This document shows positions 39,941 through 52,160 of a DNA stretch of 64,000 nt, one piece after another; position 1 is the first letter of the stretch; each line of letters opens with the position of its first letter. The notes below the pieces were generated by a model. The model had not been told where the DNA came from and searched no databases. It worked only from the letters and a program-made list of their open reading frames with translations. The position numbers and the translations under genes are program-made. The stretch covers positions 122,879,544 through 122,943,543 of the forward strand of contig OW121852.1 in NCBI GenBank assembly GCA_933228895.1, given 5' to 3'. This stretch comes from Platycnemis pennipes. Its lineage: Eukaryota > Arthropoda > Insecta > Odonata > Platycnemididae.

Positions 39941-40640
39941 CTACCGTAGGACTCCATCTACCGTACCGAATCATGTAGGAAACGGAGTCGGTACGGTGTA
40001 TCGAGGAGTTAGTTATCAGAAGGGGCACGGCAATGGAAGTTTTCTTGGTGGTGTTTCGCTCGGTACTCCCGTTTCTTTAAGGCGGCGCCAGGGCTGTGGG
40101 CCAAGAGACTCTCAAGGCAGGTGTGAATGTGCTGGGAGACATGGCCTCTTATGGCCAACAGTCGATTCCCAGTGGGGAAAAGTTGGTGAAAAGGACATGC
40201 GAAGAACATTCTTCAGTGCAGCATCTTTGGTGCAAAGAATGTTCTTCATGCACGTCCTAAGAAGTATCAAATGGCGCACTATCCAAGTGCAAAGAACATC
40301 CTCCTGCAGAAGTGCAAAGAACGTTCTTTGGATGTGCATCGGGCACTATCCTTGACCAGAACCTGCAGTATGAAGGTGCAAAGATGCTTCATAGTCTGTG
40401 CATTGTGGTCGACCTTTATCTAACATGGTGTTTTGGATGTCTTCACCAAAGCTATCCGATTTAAATTTCTCAATTTATCGATATGCCACTTGCAAAATTC
40501 TTGCAGGGTACGCTAGTACATTGATCCTTCAAGGCACATGTTGTGAGATTTACTTACCTTTTTATTTGGTCATTCAACGTATATGCCTTAGGTATGCAGT
40601 TTGAAGTACGGCCAGGAAGGTGGGAAATGAATTCAGTACA
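39941..40640. other. Non-coding region with short palindromic repeats
   Basis: GACTCCATCTACCGTA occurs twice in tandem at 39931-39962. From 40198 to 40340, several copies of GTGCAAAGAAC and its complement GTTCTTTG form overlapping palindromes. No gene is supported. Confidence 0.45.
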
Positions 40641-40644
40641 AAGG

Positions 40645-40840
40645 GTAGATTTAAGATATAATTACACTTTATTTTCAATGACACTAATATATAATTACAG
40701 TTAATTCTCAAAGATACTCCTATATAATTAAACTTAATTCGCATAGATACGTATAATTTCACTATTCTCAAAGATACTAACAAATAATTACAGTATTCTC
40801 AAAGATGCTAACATTTAATTACACTATTCACAAAGAAACA
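40645..40840. repeat. Diverged AT-rich tandem repeat
   Basis: A unit of about 38 bp with TCTCAAAGATACTAA and ATAATTACA repeats about five times with drift. Confidence 0.65.
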
Positions 40841-40925
40841 AACAAGAGCGAATGGAATTTTGTCAACAAAGGAACTCTTGACACCGTAAATATTTTTGGC
40901 TCTGCCTGGCCATACACCCATGTGT

Positions 40926-41035
40926 GGGATCATTTTTACTCTGCCTCGATGGTGCTACAGTTAAAAACCTGCCAGCATATTTCTTAGCCTCTTTGGCAGT
41001 GGGGGATCATTTTTACTCTGCCTCGATGGTGCTAC
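40926..41035. repeat. 33-bp direct repeat, 77 bp apart
   Basis: GGGATCATTTTTACTCTGCC and the following 13 bases are identical at 40926-40958 and 41003-41035. Confidence 0.85.
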
Positions 41036-41109
41036 CTGCAACAAAATAATATTTTGCTGAATCACCAATGGATTGGAAAAAAGCGAAAAACAGCACATAA
41101 TTCTTAAGC

Positions 41110-41880
41110 AAAATTACAAACCTAGGAGGCACTTTTCAAGTGATGCCTTCAGTGCCAATTTATCTCCCTTGCCCTTCTTGTGCACCCCATTCCATACATA
41201 ATATGCAGAACAATAACTGGTCATGATTGTGCCCATCAGAGCATTGGATACATCAATGGCTTTCTTTTTTCCGTTTCCATCATGAATTTGATCTGCAATT
41301 AAGGATAACATTACTGTAATAGGAAGTGTTAAGAAAACTGAGATGTAAACATTGAATTGAATGTAAGGAAGATGCTTACAAATTCTGTTCTGCTATCCAC
41401 ACTCATTGCCAGGTACTCACTCCTCTACTGCCTTCAATTCATTTGGTTTGCTGGCAGCTGCACTCCAGGAACGATAGTACCCTTAGTCTTTCCACATTCC
41501 CCTAGAATGGCAGCTTTGATTTCCCTACATTCTTTTCGTAAGGCAACATTGTCACGCCTCAACTGCTTCAGGTCCTCACTAATCCTGTGCAGTAGCCGAA
41601 GCATGTTCTTAAGTAGCTGTGCAATACAAGTGAGTAAATTTGAATTTTGAATTAATTGCTGCTTTAAAGTATAATTTTCCTTTTCTAAAATTGTTATGTT
41701 CTCCTTCAGCTCTTTAACTCATTTGGCTGAATCTTCCTTTTTCTTAAATGAATCAATTGTCTGATTAAGAATTAAAGTCAATAACAAATATATTAAAATA
41801 AAATCAATAATACGATACTTGCAGTTAAGCTTCCCTCCACTACATAAGATTCGGCCATTCGACTGGGAGTTACTACCGTT
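41110..41880 (-). pseudogene. Minus-strand coding remnants, identity uncertain
   Basis: 41311-41114 reads SLIADQIHDGNGKKKAIDVS, NALMGTIMTSYCSAYYVWNG and ends LKASLEKCLLGL. Upstream, about 41620-41420, is a coiled-coil-like Leu/Glu/Lys-rich segment (in minus translation), and near 41870 a basic patch with SRMAESYVVEG. The coiled coil followed by this C-terminal block recalls BEN-domain proteins, but I cannot confirm that. Confidence 0.25.
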
Positions 41881-42065
41881 TTAATCCTCTTTTGACGTTT
41901 CCTGGGTGAGTGAAATGAGAATACATAAATATTTGTAATTCCTACACTTAAATTTGTGAAAATATCGGACAAAAGTTATGTTTGGAGGAGCATCACATAA
42001 GTAATGAGTTTCACAATGAGTATTTATTGCAATAAAATTAACCAGTATATAATGTGACAAACAAT

Positions 42066-44063
42066 CTAAAGAGCGTTTGTTTGCGGTGTAAACGGAATGT
42101 CGTTAGTGTAAATGTTATAGAGTGTAGGTGAAAGGACTGCGCCTTGGGGCACGCCGGCTTGTATGGTGAATTTTTCAGTGACTGTATATTCGAAAGAAAC
42201 AGTAAAAGTTCTATCAGATAGAAATGATTGGATGCTTTTAATGAGGCCAGTGGGGAAATTCAATTGTACTAGTTTGTGGACAAGGCCTTGATACCAAACT
42301 TTATCGAAAGCCTTGTCCACGTCTAGGAAAACTGCTGTAGTAAGCTTTCCAGTGTCTTTTTCCTGTATGATGTTTTCGATAATGTGGGCAATTTGGTGCA
42401 TGGTCGAAGGTGTGAAGCCGGCTTGGTGTTTAATTTCAATTGGGAGGAACAATTGTTTTATATGGGATAACAAGGATTTTTCTAACAGTTTGCCGAAAGT
42501 ATTAGCCAGTGAAATTGGGAGGAAGTTATTGGGATTGGTGAGATCTTTAGGTTAGGTTTGGGAATAAAATAATTTTGGCTTCTTTCCAAATTGTTGGGGA
42601 ATAGTGAATGTGTATGCAATAGTTAAAAAGAGTGTGATGTAATGGAACGAATTTAAGGGGAAATAATTTGATGGCTTTGGGCGGGATGTTGTCAGGGCCA
42701 GGAGCTTTGTGGTTCGGCAATGCTTGTATTAATGACTGAATATCTTTTAATGGGACATAGTTTGGCATTGATGATGGTGCATATGATATGGATTGGAAAG
42801 TTTCGTTGACTGTGTCTTCAGTATGAGGATCTATTAGCTCTGTGTTAATCTGGAAGCGTTGATATAGCATTTCTGCAAAAACTTTTGCTTTTTCAGCTGG
42901 AGCTGTGTAAGTTTTGCTATCAATTTTTAGTGGTGGAGTATATTGCTTTTTGTTTCTAAGGGCATGTGCAAGTCTCCAAACAGTTGTCTTGCGTTGATAG
43001 GTTTTTTAGCGTGCATTCCCAGGCTTTGTTTCTGTATGTGGTGATTTCGTGTTTTATTAATTTTTTTAGCTGGTTAATGATTAGTTTTAAATGTCTTTGT
43101 CGTGTGTGCGCAAACTCTCTCATTGTTCTATTTCTTTTGGTGATTAATTGTTTTATGTGTATTGGGAGAGTGCAATTGTCTATTTCTTTAGGTTTTTTAT
43201 GTGTAAAAGGTGATCTGCTTAAGGTGTTTGTGATGCAATTATTGATTAGCTGAATGGCTTGGTCTATGGAGGTTACTAACGGATCTATATATGTATTTAA
43301 AGTGTTATATGTTGAATTGTTTTCCAGGATTTCAGTGTATAAGTTCCAGTTCCTGTGTGTAGATAATTTGTGTGGTGCGAGAACGGGATTAAGGTCTGTA
43401 AGAACCGGGAAGAGGTCCGATGAACCTTCATGCAGAACTTTAATGGTATGAGATGTGTAAATGTTTTTTGTTATTGAAATATCTAGTATGTCTGTGGTAT
43501 AAGTGTAATGGGCATGAGTGGGTTCATTTGGAGCTATCATATGTAATGAGTGTTTGAGTGCATGTTTTTTGAATTAATCTACCTTTAGTATTGGTAGTTT
43601 TACAGCCCCAGGATTGATGCTTGCTATTATGTCTCCAAATAGGAGAACGGAATCAGTTTCAGGAAAGAGAGTATCAAGATCTTCCGGGATTAGAGATTTT
43701 TTTGGGGAAATGTATGCTGATATGATGTGAATGTCTCCCGTTCTCGTGGCGATTGTGATTGCTGCGGTTTCAATGTTTGTGAGGTTTGCGTAATATTTCT
43801 GTCTGTGTTGTAATGTTGTTTTAATTCCAATGGCCCCCCGATGGAACTTAAGTAGATGTGTTTCTGTCTTGTCTGTAAAATGTGTAGCCTGGGATGCGAA
43901 TGGTTTGCGATGCCTTCAGACATGTCTCTGAGAGTGCTATGATGTCAGGCTTTTGTTCCTGACGTATAAGTTTTAATTTTTCTGTGCACGGTGTGAAGTG
44001 GCAGCAGTTTCATTGTAGAACTCGGATGTTGACCAATCTTATGTGTCTATTGGTGTGCTCCAT
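42066..44063 (-). pseudogene. Jockey-like LINE ORF2, frameshifted and 3'-truncated
   Basis: Minus strand. The ATG near 44063 starts MEHTNRHIRLVNIRVLQ, then a stop replaces the Trp of the QWN motif. PDIIALSETCL (catalytic E) follows, and degraded endonuclease continues to about 43600 (HIISAYISPKKS, then LFGDI). The segment 43540-42956 is the linker, and 42870-42547 has NHKAPGPDNIPPKAIKL. RT motif A is in 42473-42066 (VFLDVDKAFDKVWYQGL), with AGVPQGAVLSPTLYNIYTND. The sequence ends right before the catalytic YADD would appear. No RNase H domain follows. Domain order and motifs are Jockey-clade. Loss of the 3' end is unusual for a LINE and implies a later deletion. Confidence 0.8.
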
Positions 44064-44161
44064 AAAGGATTGACAGTAATTCCACGGTGTGTCTGACGAT
44101 GATGCGGATTGATTCTGAAAAGGTTCATGTTCATGAAGGTAGGGAATTTACTAATTGCCCA

Positions 44162-45966
44162 TTATGCGATGGCAATCCAATTAATGAAGCCATCCGGTGA
44201 TCTGAGTGCAGATGAGTGATTTGGAATGGGAATAGGATTTGGTGGATTTGACGGTTCGGATGCTGGAAGGGATGCAGGAATTTTAGTAGGTGGTTGGGAT
44301 TCGACCACCAGAGGTATTAGTGGTCTCTCCGGCTCTTTCTCAGTTGTGACCACGTCGCTCTTTGGCGGCGGCACGGGAACTGATTGGGTGTTCGACCCAC
44401 TGAGGTTCACGGGAATCTCAATTCGTCGTTTAGGTGCCATACGCTGCGGCTTCGGTGGTTCATAGTGTCTTAAGGGATTCTTACGGGAGGGCGTGTTTCG
44501 GTGGTTGTTTTTTATGTGCGACATCATTAAGTTCAGGATACTTGGAGGATCCGCATGCTTCGTTGCCTTCCTCTTCTGTTGGCAGCGCCGCAAAGGAATT
44601 TTGGGTCGGGAAGAGTTCACGGGCAATGACAGGAGTATTTAGGGTTTCAGGGATTTGGGATTTTCATGAATTTTGTGAAGGAATAGGTGCAGGAACAGGA
44701 GAGGAATTTAGACGTGTGGCAGTGGGTGTGGAGTTGTCGTTTCTTCTCATGTCCGCTAATTTTCGAACAAATTTCGGACATTTTTTATAGGTAGCTGCCT
44801 GCGGTCCTCCGTAGTTAAAACATTTGAGAGGATGTCCCAAGGGCAGTGTACATTCCCCGGTGAAATGGCCTTTGGCGCATCTTGCGCAGTTTGGGTTCAG
44901 TTCGCAATAGTTCTTTGTGTGCCCAATCCTGCAGCATTTGTGACACTGCGCCGGGCCGGACTATCTTCTGTACTCCTCTAAGGTGATTGGGATACCTCTC
45001 AGCGTTGTGAGCTTGAGGAGATCACTCTCCTGACTTTTATTTGTCAGAAGGATCTTTATCATGTCCGATGTACGCGGCGCCGTCTCCTCGGTAGTGTCAG
45101 CGTATGGTCTTGTGGTGGTGAGGGGTTCAAAAACGTCTATTTCATATCTTTGGTGTATAAGGTCTGGTTTCAGAAAAGGCAAAGGGAGTGCTTTTTTTAA
45201 GTCCCCTGATGACCTAAATCCTACGCTGCTCTGAAGGCAGAGCATCGGTGGAAAACGGTTTACTGTTTGGAGGATAGATTTGATCCTCCGGAAATCGTCT
45301 AGACATTTGGCTTGAATGACTACACCTTGCCTTGTGATGGTGGTAGTTAGCGGGTAATTTATATTACTCTTCATTTTATCGTATAATGTTGCGTACTGTT
45401 TGAAATCGTGTAGCCGGATTGCAGGGATCCCAGCTACTCTTGCTGCTGGATTAGGGGTTTTGGTTGTATTGGGAGTTGGGGAAAAGGGTTTTGGTTTATT
45501 TCGCGTTCTGCGCCGGTTGACTCTTGTCCAGCCGGGTTCTGTTGCGGATGTGGAAGGGTTTTCAGGAATTGTAGATGTTGAAGGAATTACTGGGATTGTG
45601 GGAGCTTCAGGATTAGGGAGAATTTCAGGGAATAAGGGATTTGGGATTCCGGTTTCCACTTGTGGGGGCTTGAAATGCATACTGACATTTGGTGAGTTTA
45701 TGCTATCTCGTTCAATGTTTAGTGCTGGAAGGGTGGTTTTGCTGAGGGCTGCAGAAAGAGGTTTGTTGGTCAGCTCTTCCTTCATTTGTAATTGACGGCG
45801 AGTAACCATCATCTTAGGGCTTTGTACCAGATTTTCAGTTTCCGAGCCGGAACTTTCGTCTGCATCTAAGAGATTAAGATCTTCCGAAGTCGCTGGTGAT
45901 GCTTCATCTGTTTCCGTCAGATTCTGCTATCGGCTCATGAGCCGGGGGATTTGTACCTCCCTCCAT
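44162..45966 (-). pseudogene. Jockey-like LINE ORF1 (Gag-like), disrupted
   Basis: The probable ATG at 45966 gives MEGGTNPPAHEPIAESDG, then a one-base frame change. The 851-bp open part (45812-44961) runs from VTRRQLQMKEELTN through TRVNRRRTRNKPKP, HDFKQYATLYDKMKSNINYP, VVIQAKCLDDFRRIKSILQT and LTTLRGIPITLEEYRR to a TAG. Past the TAG the same frame encodes zinc knuckles CHKCCRIGHTKNYC and CARCAKGHFTGEC, a third degenerate one, then KKCPKFVRKLADMRRN. The C-terminal Pro-rich part is at 44626-44162. The protein would bind the LINE RNA. Confidence 0.75.
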
Positions 45967-46138
45967 GTTAGAGCACGTTTGAAACGTGCGTTCTGAAGTC
46001 CTCGCATCTCGAATTCTCTTCTACAAGGCTTGTTTTGCCTTTATGGTTCCACTCAGCTTGGTGCCTTGCGGCGCAGCTTTTTAGGAAGGGATTGTTTTCA
46101 TAGTTGTATCAATGTGTAATGTATTTAGGTTGTGTAAT

Positions 46139-46227
46139 GTTCTTCTTTCTGGATTTTAAGTGAGTTCTTCTTTGTGGATTTTATGTGAGTTCTTCTTTGT
46201 GGATTTTATGTGAATTCTTCTTTGTGG
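46139..46227. repeat. 25-bp tandem repeat, about 3.5 copies
   Basis: GTTCTTCTTTGTGGATTTTA plus 5 more bases, at 46139, 46164 and 46189, with a partial copy at 46214. It lies in the probable 5' UTR of the Jockey-like element. Confidence 0.85.
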
Positions 46228-46421
46228 TTGGTATTTCTGTGTTTTGGTGTGTATTCTTCTTGGATTTGAGTGCACAGTGGTTTTTCTGAATTGTGAAATA
46301 TTTTTGCTGGTGCGGAGAGGAGATGATTTGTGAGTGTGTGTAATGGTTTTATTTTGTGTGTGTCTTATGAGGTAATTGCCGTTTAATGTTAATAGGGATT
46401 TCAATTTGTGTTTTTTAAAAG

Positions 46422-46826
46422 CTAATCAGGCTCCGGCGGTAATGAATATGGCGGTTGCACTACTGTTAATGGCATCTGAACTGAATTTGTGAAAGAAGTT
46501 TTTTGCAATGAGGTTTTGCCTGGAGAGTTATCCGTGGAATCGCTGGAGAAGGGTTGTATTTGGATTGGTACATCAAGATGGATGGCAGGATGAATTTTGA
46601 CGGTTCTCTTGGTGATTTTGCAAGGCCGCATGGAGGATAGGATGTTTTGTGGAGGAATTGGGTTTACGGTGAGGCTGAGATTCCACTTGTTGCGGAACAA
46701 GGGATTGGGATGTTTGTCTATGGAGTGTTTAAATTTTAAGCAGTTATTAGTTAAATATTCTGTGATGAGGAGAACTGTCTCTCCATGCTTAACTTCACAA
46801 CCAGCATTCATTGTCTGATTGTACAC
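46422..46826 (-). CDS. Unrecognised 134-aa ORF
   Basis: Minus-strand ORF with EVKHGETVLLITEYLTNNCL, DKHPNPLFRNKWNLSLTVNP and a Ser/Thr/Pro-rich C-terminus ending SLPPEPD. It lies between the 5' side of the Jockey-like element and LINE fragment K. It may be part of the Jockey-like leader or of another retroelement; I cannot assign it. Confidence 0.2.
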   Translation of the reverse strand: MYNQTMNAGCEVKHGETVLLITEYLTNNCLKFKHSIDKHPNPLFRNKWNLSLTVNPIPPQNILSSMRPCKITKRTVKIHPAIHLDVPIQIQPFSSDSTDNSPGKTSLQKTSFTNSVQMPLTVVQPPYSLPPEPD

Positions 46827-46861
46827 GTCTCAACCGATAAGATCACGGCGGGTGGATGCGG

Positions 46862-47038
46862 ATGGATCGCAGGCCAGGTGGTATGGCCGCACACAGACAG
46901 TTGACCCACAAGACTGCACGGGCTCAACCCTTGCCGGCTCTGGGTTTGTTATCGGGGTTGTCTCTCCGCCCTTTTAGTCGCCTGTTACGACAAGTAGGGA
47001 TACTGCGGGAGTATTCTCAATCCTCCTACCCGCAGGGG
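46862..47038 (-). mobile_element. I-like LINE fragment K: first 180 bp of the 5' UTR
   Basis: On the minus strand it starts at 47038 with CCCCCTGCGGGTAGG and follows the 5' UTR of B and C to CTGCGATCCA, where similarity ends. It keeps the extreme 5' end but nothing else. The adjoining sequence has no LINE content, so it is a deletion product or the donor side of a chimera. Confidence 0.85.
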
Positions 47039-47480
47039 GAAAAATTAACAATTAATTTTCCATAATATTTAATCATAATAATAATACTCAACCTTTAATT
47101 AATTATCCAACAATCAACCTTCGATTAATTAGTCAAATGCTTTTCAATTGATAATTATCGAATGAAAAGGTAATACCTGATTGTTCTTTCACCTAAAATA
47201 GGAAATATATGTGAGGAGGAGGAAATATATCGGTTGACTTAAATGGTTACACTGAGCACTCACTGACGGCGACCATACGCGCCCACCCATTAAACACAAA
47301 CCGTGTCAACCTAACGGACGAAACTAATATCGATGTTTTGCTGAACCCAAAAATAACTACTTGAATAACTGAACTTTAATTGGTGACAACCGCGGTAAAG
47401 CAAATTCCCCAGATCAACAAACACTTTCACAACCCTCAAGCCACATACCTTCCACTCGGGAACAAATAGACACAACATTG
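47039..47480. other. AT-rich, no recognisable gene
   Basis: TTAATTA-type sequence; nothing supported. Confidence 0.4.
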
Positions 47481-48127
47481 AGAAGTGATCAACCGTGGCT
47501 AGCACCTGAACACATTTTCGGTGCTCAACCACCGCACCAGAGAGTTCGCGAGGAGAACCATCCCCGATGGAGTCCGGGAACCCAGAGAGAGCTTAGCGCC
47601 TCGCTACGCCGTCTCCTTGGGCTTCGTTCCCGTGGCGCAGGCGCGATGACGACGCGGCTCCGTCGTCTGCTACAACGGCCGCGCACTTTTGTAGCGCAAG
47701 CTTTCACCCGGCGGGCCCTGCCGAATTACTCCCACGATGGCGGTCTAGCGGGAGGCTCGACTGGCCAGATCCATGCCTCCTCCGCCCGGCAGCCTTTCAA
47801 CGTCGTAGCTCGCTCTCTCTATCTTTTTCTCTCTCTTTCTTTCTTTAAAGGGCAACGGGAAGGAGGAAAATACGTGGCTTGTTTTCCCCAAATATACCAA
47901 TCTCAAAGCTAACCCAAAAAATAAATATCGATTACAGTTTCTCCGTCCATTAACAAATGCATGTAAAAATAGAAAAAAAACAGGCAGAGAACATTTCAAT
48001 TAGGAACCAAATAACAAAGCATATACTCGTTTACGAACCATTAATAAAATACCTTTTGCGGCACTTGGGTCCTGGACTCCATAATTATCCGTGTGCCAAA
48101 CGCACTATAAATAATCAAGTTACAACG
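47481..48127. other. GC-rich block then AT-rich flank, no recognised gene
   Basis: 47520-47830 is GC- and CpG-rich and has a 144-aa plus frame rich in Arg and Ala that looks like a composition artefact. A CTCT run at 47809-47850 follows. It could be an LTR or a CpG-rich leader, but I see no ends. Confidence 0.3.
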
Positions 48128-48577
48128 CGCAGATAGGAAGTGGTGATCGCACGGTTAAGGAACGCGCACACTGCCCTAACACATTCCTTCCTTATTACAA
48201 CGGAAAAGATTCCCTCCCGGTGTGATCGCTGCCAATCTCCCATGACTGTGAGACACCTTCTAGCCAAGTGTGATATGCACCGTGCTGAACAAGAAAGGCT
48301 GGGCGTTAGGGGTGACTTAGTACAGGTCCTGGGAAATGACCCTGTTCGAATCAACGTCGTCATCCAGTTTCTAAAGGTAACCGGTCTTTTTAATAGGATT
48401 TAACTATTTAGTATAGAAACAAATGTAGTATATACTTTCTGCACCATTTGCTCTATTTATTGATTTTACATTTGCTATTTATTTTTCCCCGCGTTTTAAC
48501 CCATTTTAAGCCGAGGTGCGATGGACCTTCGTTGTCGAAGCACCATCTAAAACAAATTCTACTGCTACTACTACTAA
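48128..48577 (+). mobile_element. I-like LINE copy H, severely 5'-truncated
   Basis: Starts in the last 90 codons of ORF2. The frame has a TAG right at the beginning (RR-IGSGDR region) and is then open: VVIARLRNAHTALTHSFLIT, CDRCQSPMTVRHLLAKC and FLKVTGLFNRI. The 3' UTR hairpin (GGTGC near 48514, GCACC near 48540) has base changes against the other copies but still pairs. The (CTA)n tail ends near 48577. Sequence differs enough from A, B, C and F to be another subfamily. Confidence 0.85.
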
Positions 48578-49185
48578 ATTAATTTTTTAAATTAACAATT
48601 ACAAGTGTTTAATTGGAGAAGTCAGAAACTTACATTGCAGGTGATGTGGGATTTTTATCACTATTGGATAAGTAATACTTAATGATAGAATAAAATTATT
48701 TATTTTGTTAATAATTTTGCGAATGTTATCAACATTTAATCATAAACCTCAACATTGTTGACTGTCTCTACAGCAAATATCTTAAACACGTATGAGACAG
48801 AAATATGAAAACACTGAGTAATGAAATCCTCTACTCCTGCTGCCATATAATTCCTAGTGAGGTTGCATTCATAAATAAATGGTAAAATAAACCTTGGTGC
48901 TCTGGTTGAGAAATTATTTTGAGCCTCAAAATGCTTCAATATTGCATAGCAACTAGGAGGACATTGGCAAAGATTGCCACTTGAAAAAAAATTTGTATCA
49001 GTCGTAGTTTATTGCTCCCATCATGTCGAAATTTGTGTGTGTCCGTTTTTCCTGGTGTAAGACTGAGCAATATACAAGCGCCTCTTAAAAAATGCCTTCT
49101 TTAACAATCGAGTGTTACCAACAGCAATGTCGCTACTTTCCAAAGCACGCCTTACAAAATCAGGAAGTGAGTTTGGCACTTTCAT
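48578..49185. other. No recognisable gene
   Basis: AT-rich. It probably includes the 3' non-coding part of the CACTA-like element on its right. Confidence 0.35.
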
Positions 49186-50971
49186 TCAATCAGCTGCCGA
49201 TACACTTTCTCTGACAGCAGTAAGACTTCTCTTTTGTTGCTGAGAAAGCCTCTCACAAAAGACCTGAACTGAGCCATTATGCCTCAGGTCCCTATCCTTA
49301 AAAATGGACAATCTCAAATACAATGATGCTGCAGTACAAACCTGAAGCTCAGCAAACCTTGTACCATGCACACAACTTGTAAGAGTGCCATTCATGCTTT
49401 CAAGTAGTGCGCAAGATACCACAAATAGAGGACCCAAATTTCTAGTGAAAGTACCTAGGTGAAGTAATTGATGCACATTACAGGTCATGTGCTCAACCCC
49501 ATACAAATCTTCAAACTGAGCAACAAATTCTTTAAGTTGCAATGATGCTACTTCGATGTCATTTGGAGAAATACTTGTCTGATTTAATAAATATAATCCA
49601 CTCACTAAAAGTATAAAGTGCTTCATATATAGGGGAGGCAATAAGTAATTGAAAAGTGGAATTCCATAGTAAAACAAAAATGCCTTCAGTTTCGAGACTT
49701 CAGACGAAACTCTGGACTGAACCTCACACTGGTTAGTTTCATGACAAGGCCAGAATATTTATGCGTTGGATCTTTTGCAGTACTTGCTATTGGTTTTGGG
49801 ACAATGCGAGCCAAAATGGATATACCTTTGACCCCTTGCACTGGCTTCCCAAGATCTGCCGCAAGGTTTGCAAAATGTTCTTTTTCTTCTTCTGTGCGAG
49901 GGTGAATGTTCTATTCATACCTTTATACATGTCTATTGTCAGGAGTCCTCTCACCCCTTTGCCTGCAAGCAGTACATCCGAAAAACCCATTGTAGTTAAC
50001 ATGGGATACAAACAATGATTTGGCTGGCATGTCACAGGTCCCACATAATACCATTGCCTTAATGATTACAAGATTATACTGCCCCTGTACATGGGAAGGG
50101 TATACTTGCCCTAATTGGCGTAGTTCCGATGTGATAGATACAAATTTGGTAATGGCTTCTTTGGACCAAACCATAATCCGGCTATCAGGGCATTTTATTT
50201 CCGCACTCTTTCGTTGTATGGGAGCTCATTTATTGATAAATAGAATAGCAAATGGATTAATTTGAAGATTTATACAAAGAAACACTATCAGAACTCCAAC
50301 GAAAAGATATTGCATTTGGATCCGACAGGAAGCCCTCATTCCCACTCTCTTCCTTGTAGAATTCCCCATCATTAATATCCTCTATATGGTTTTAGTTTAT
50401 TTTACTTCTTTCATGGCAATGCTGGAGCTTGCCATAAAACCTATCCCGCTTCAACATGGATGGAAGTTTAGGAATGATAGGCATGGTGATGAAATAACTC
50501 CTATTGCCATTCTCTGCACAGCCATTACATGCATCTCTATTATCCTCAAGGGGTGCTTGACAATTTGAATTAAAGTAATGACGATGAAGTTGCATATCTG
50601 ACTCAGAAAAGTACCTACTTTTTAAATAGATGTAGACTTGGTAAAGAATTATTAGGTTGCACAAAGTGCAGAGATAGTAGTTGCAACAAGTCCCCCAAAC
50701 GTTTGCCTGTGGGGTGATGTTTCAGTGCAAATGTTAACACCATGATTATGCTCTATCCAACTGTGATGGGAGAATTAGGATATATTGGAAGATTGCCATC
50801 AACAAATCTTTCATAAGGGACTTGCTCTTCATCATTGTTTCGTTCTTCTTCATTGTTTCGTTCTTCTTCATCCTGGGAGTCTGATTCGGCACCTTCTTCA
50901 CTTCCATTATCTGATACATCCTCATCAAAAATTAAATCAGCGCTTCTATTGTCAGGCTCTAAGATAATCAC
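49186..50971 (-). pseudogene. CACTA/EnSpm-like (Tnp2-type) transposase remnant
   Basis: Minus strand. 50971-50746 is an acidic N-terminal segment with DEDVSDNGSEEGAESDSQDE. 50664-50392 has CNGCAENGNRSYFITMPIIP and MLKRDRFYGKLQH. 50174-49923 reads LVIIKAMVLCGTCDMPAKSL then FFGCTACRQRGER, the Tnp2 block with a CxxC. 49677-49186 gives FYGIPLFNYLLPPLYMKHFI, VEHMTCNVHQLLHLGTFTRN, LGPLFVVSCALLESMNGTL, typical for the C-terminal part of animal EnSpm-type transposases. Frame changes between the blocks could be introns or mutations. It would cut and paste its own DNA. Confidence 0.7.
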
Positions 50972-51609
50972 AGCATAGGTTACATGAAAAATAGTAAGGG
51001 AAAATTACATCACTGCCACATGGCTAAAAATTGATTTATAATATAAACATGTAATGATAAACATAAAAGGGGATATTAAGTTTTCTGGAATTTTTTAATC
51101 TTTGCAAAATAGTCTCTAAAGTCTGACTTTGGAATTAAATGTAGTTAGACAACAAGAGCAGTATCATCTTAATTAATGAGGTTGACTTGAAAACCAGCAT
51201 CTGGCTAAATTCATTGCATGAATGTGGTTAGGATTGATATTAGGCCACCTGGTGGTGGGGATCTACCTATCCATCATTGTCGAGCCCTGTTCTACAGAAT
51301 CCTACGTAGTAAACGGCCACCAAAAGATGCATTTTCATGATGTTTATATGCAATCACACCATTTATTTCTAACCTATGTCATCACAAGATTTAAACCCAC
51401 GGTCTTCGGATTCTCACTGCTTGCCCAACCACTCAGAAAATTTAATTATCCTTTAAATATTTACATATAATGGATTGTGATAAATGTTTAAACCGACTTA
51501 TATATAAGTTTTTTAATCTCTGGGCGTTTCACCTCGTACGGAAGCGCTCCATTCCTAACTGCCTTTCCATCCGTGGACACAGAATTTGCAATGGTACCTC
51601 ACCAAATAC
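50972..51609. other. No recognisable gene
   Basis: Flank between the CACTA-like remnant and LINE C; frames show no family features. Confidence 0.35.
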
Positions 51610-51623
51610 CTAAATACTGTTCA
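51610..51623. repeat. Target-site duplication of LINE C, left copy
   Basis: CTAAATACTGTTCA, repeated at 57479-57492. The first two bases could belong to the tail. Confidence 0.9.
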
Positions 51624-52139
51624 CCCCTGCGGGTAGGGGGATTGAGAATACTCCCGCAGTAGCCCTGCTTGTCGTAAGAGGCGACTAAAAGGGCGGGGAG
51701 ACAACCCCGAAAACAAACCCCCAGTCCAGCAAGGGATGCGTCCGGACAGTCTTGTGGGTCCACTGTCTGTGTGCGGCCATACCACCTGGTCTGCGATCCA
51801 CCCGCATGTTTGCCGTGTGCGGAGACCCGTAAGGAGGAGAAGGGGATCCTGGAGGGTGAGGTCCGTGGTTCCCAGCCGGGTGTCGGATGCCCGGTATGGA
51901 CTATGGGCCAATACCCCTCTTCGGCCCCGGATTCGCTGCAAACGGGCGGCCGGGAGCTAGCCACTCCCGGTCAATCGGCTTCCGTGGCGTTTAGCTTAAC
52001 GGTGGCGAGTGCCAGGGAGGTGGGGGTCTGTGTAGGGCGGTCGGAGATGTACGGGTTTGGTGACCTCGTGCATTGAAGACCCAACCCGAATCAGACAACC
52101 ACCTCTAGGGTGCTATATCCCCTCGGGTAGCCCTGGCGA

Positions 52140-52160
52140 CCGCACCGGCTTGCGGTGCGG
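52140..52160 (+). other. Conserved 5' UTR hairpin, copy C
   Basis: CCGCACCG-GCTTG-CGGTGCGG, 81 nt before the ORF1 ATG. The only change against A and B is in the loop. Confidence 0.6.

Noticed and set aside
47478..47912. 144-aa plus-strand ORF
   Set aside because: CpG-rich block with Arg/Ala-rich product and no domain; probably not a gene.
51736..51960. Conserved upstream ORF in the 5' UTR (74 aa in C)
   Set aside because: Only C has an in-frame ATG; B starts with TTG and A's ATG is out of frame. The shared open frame follows from high nucleotide identity and GC content.
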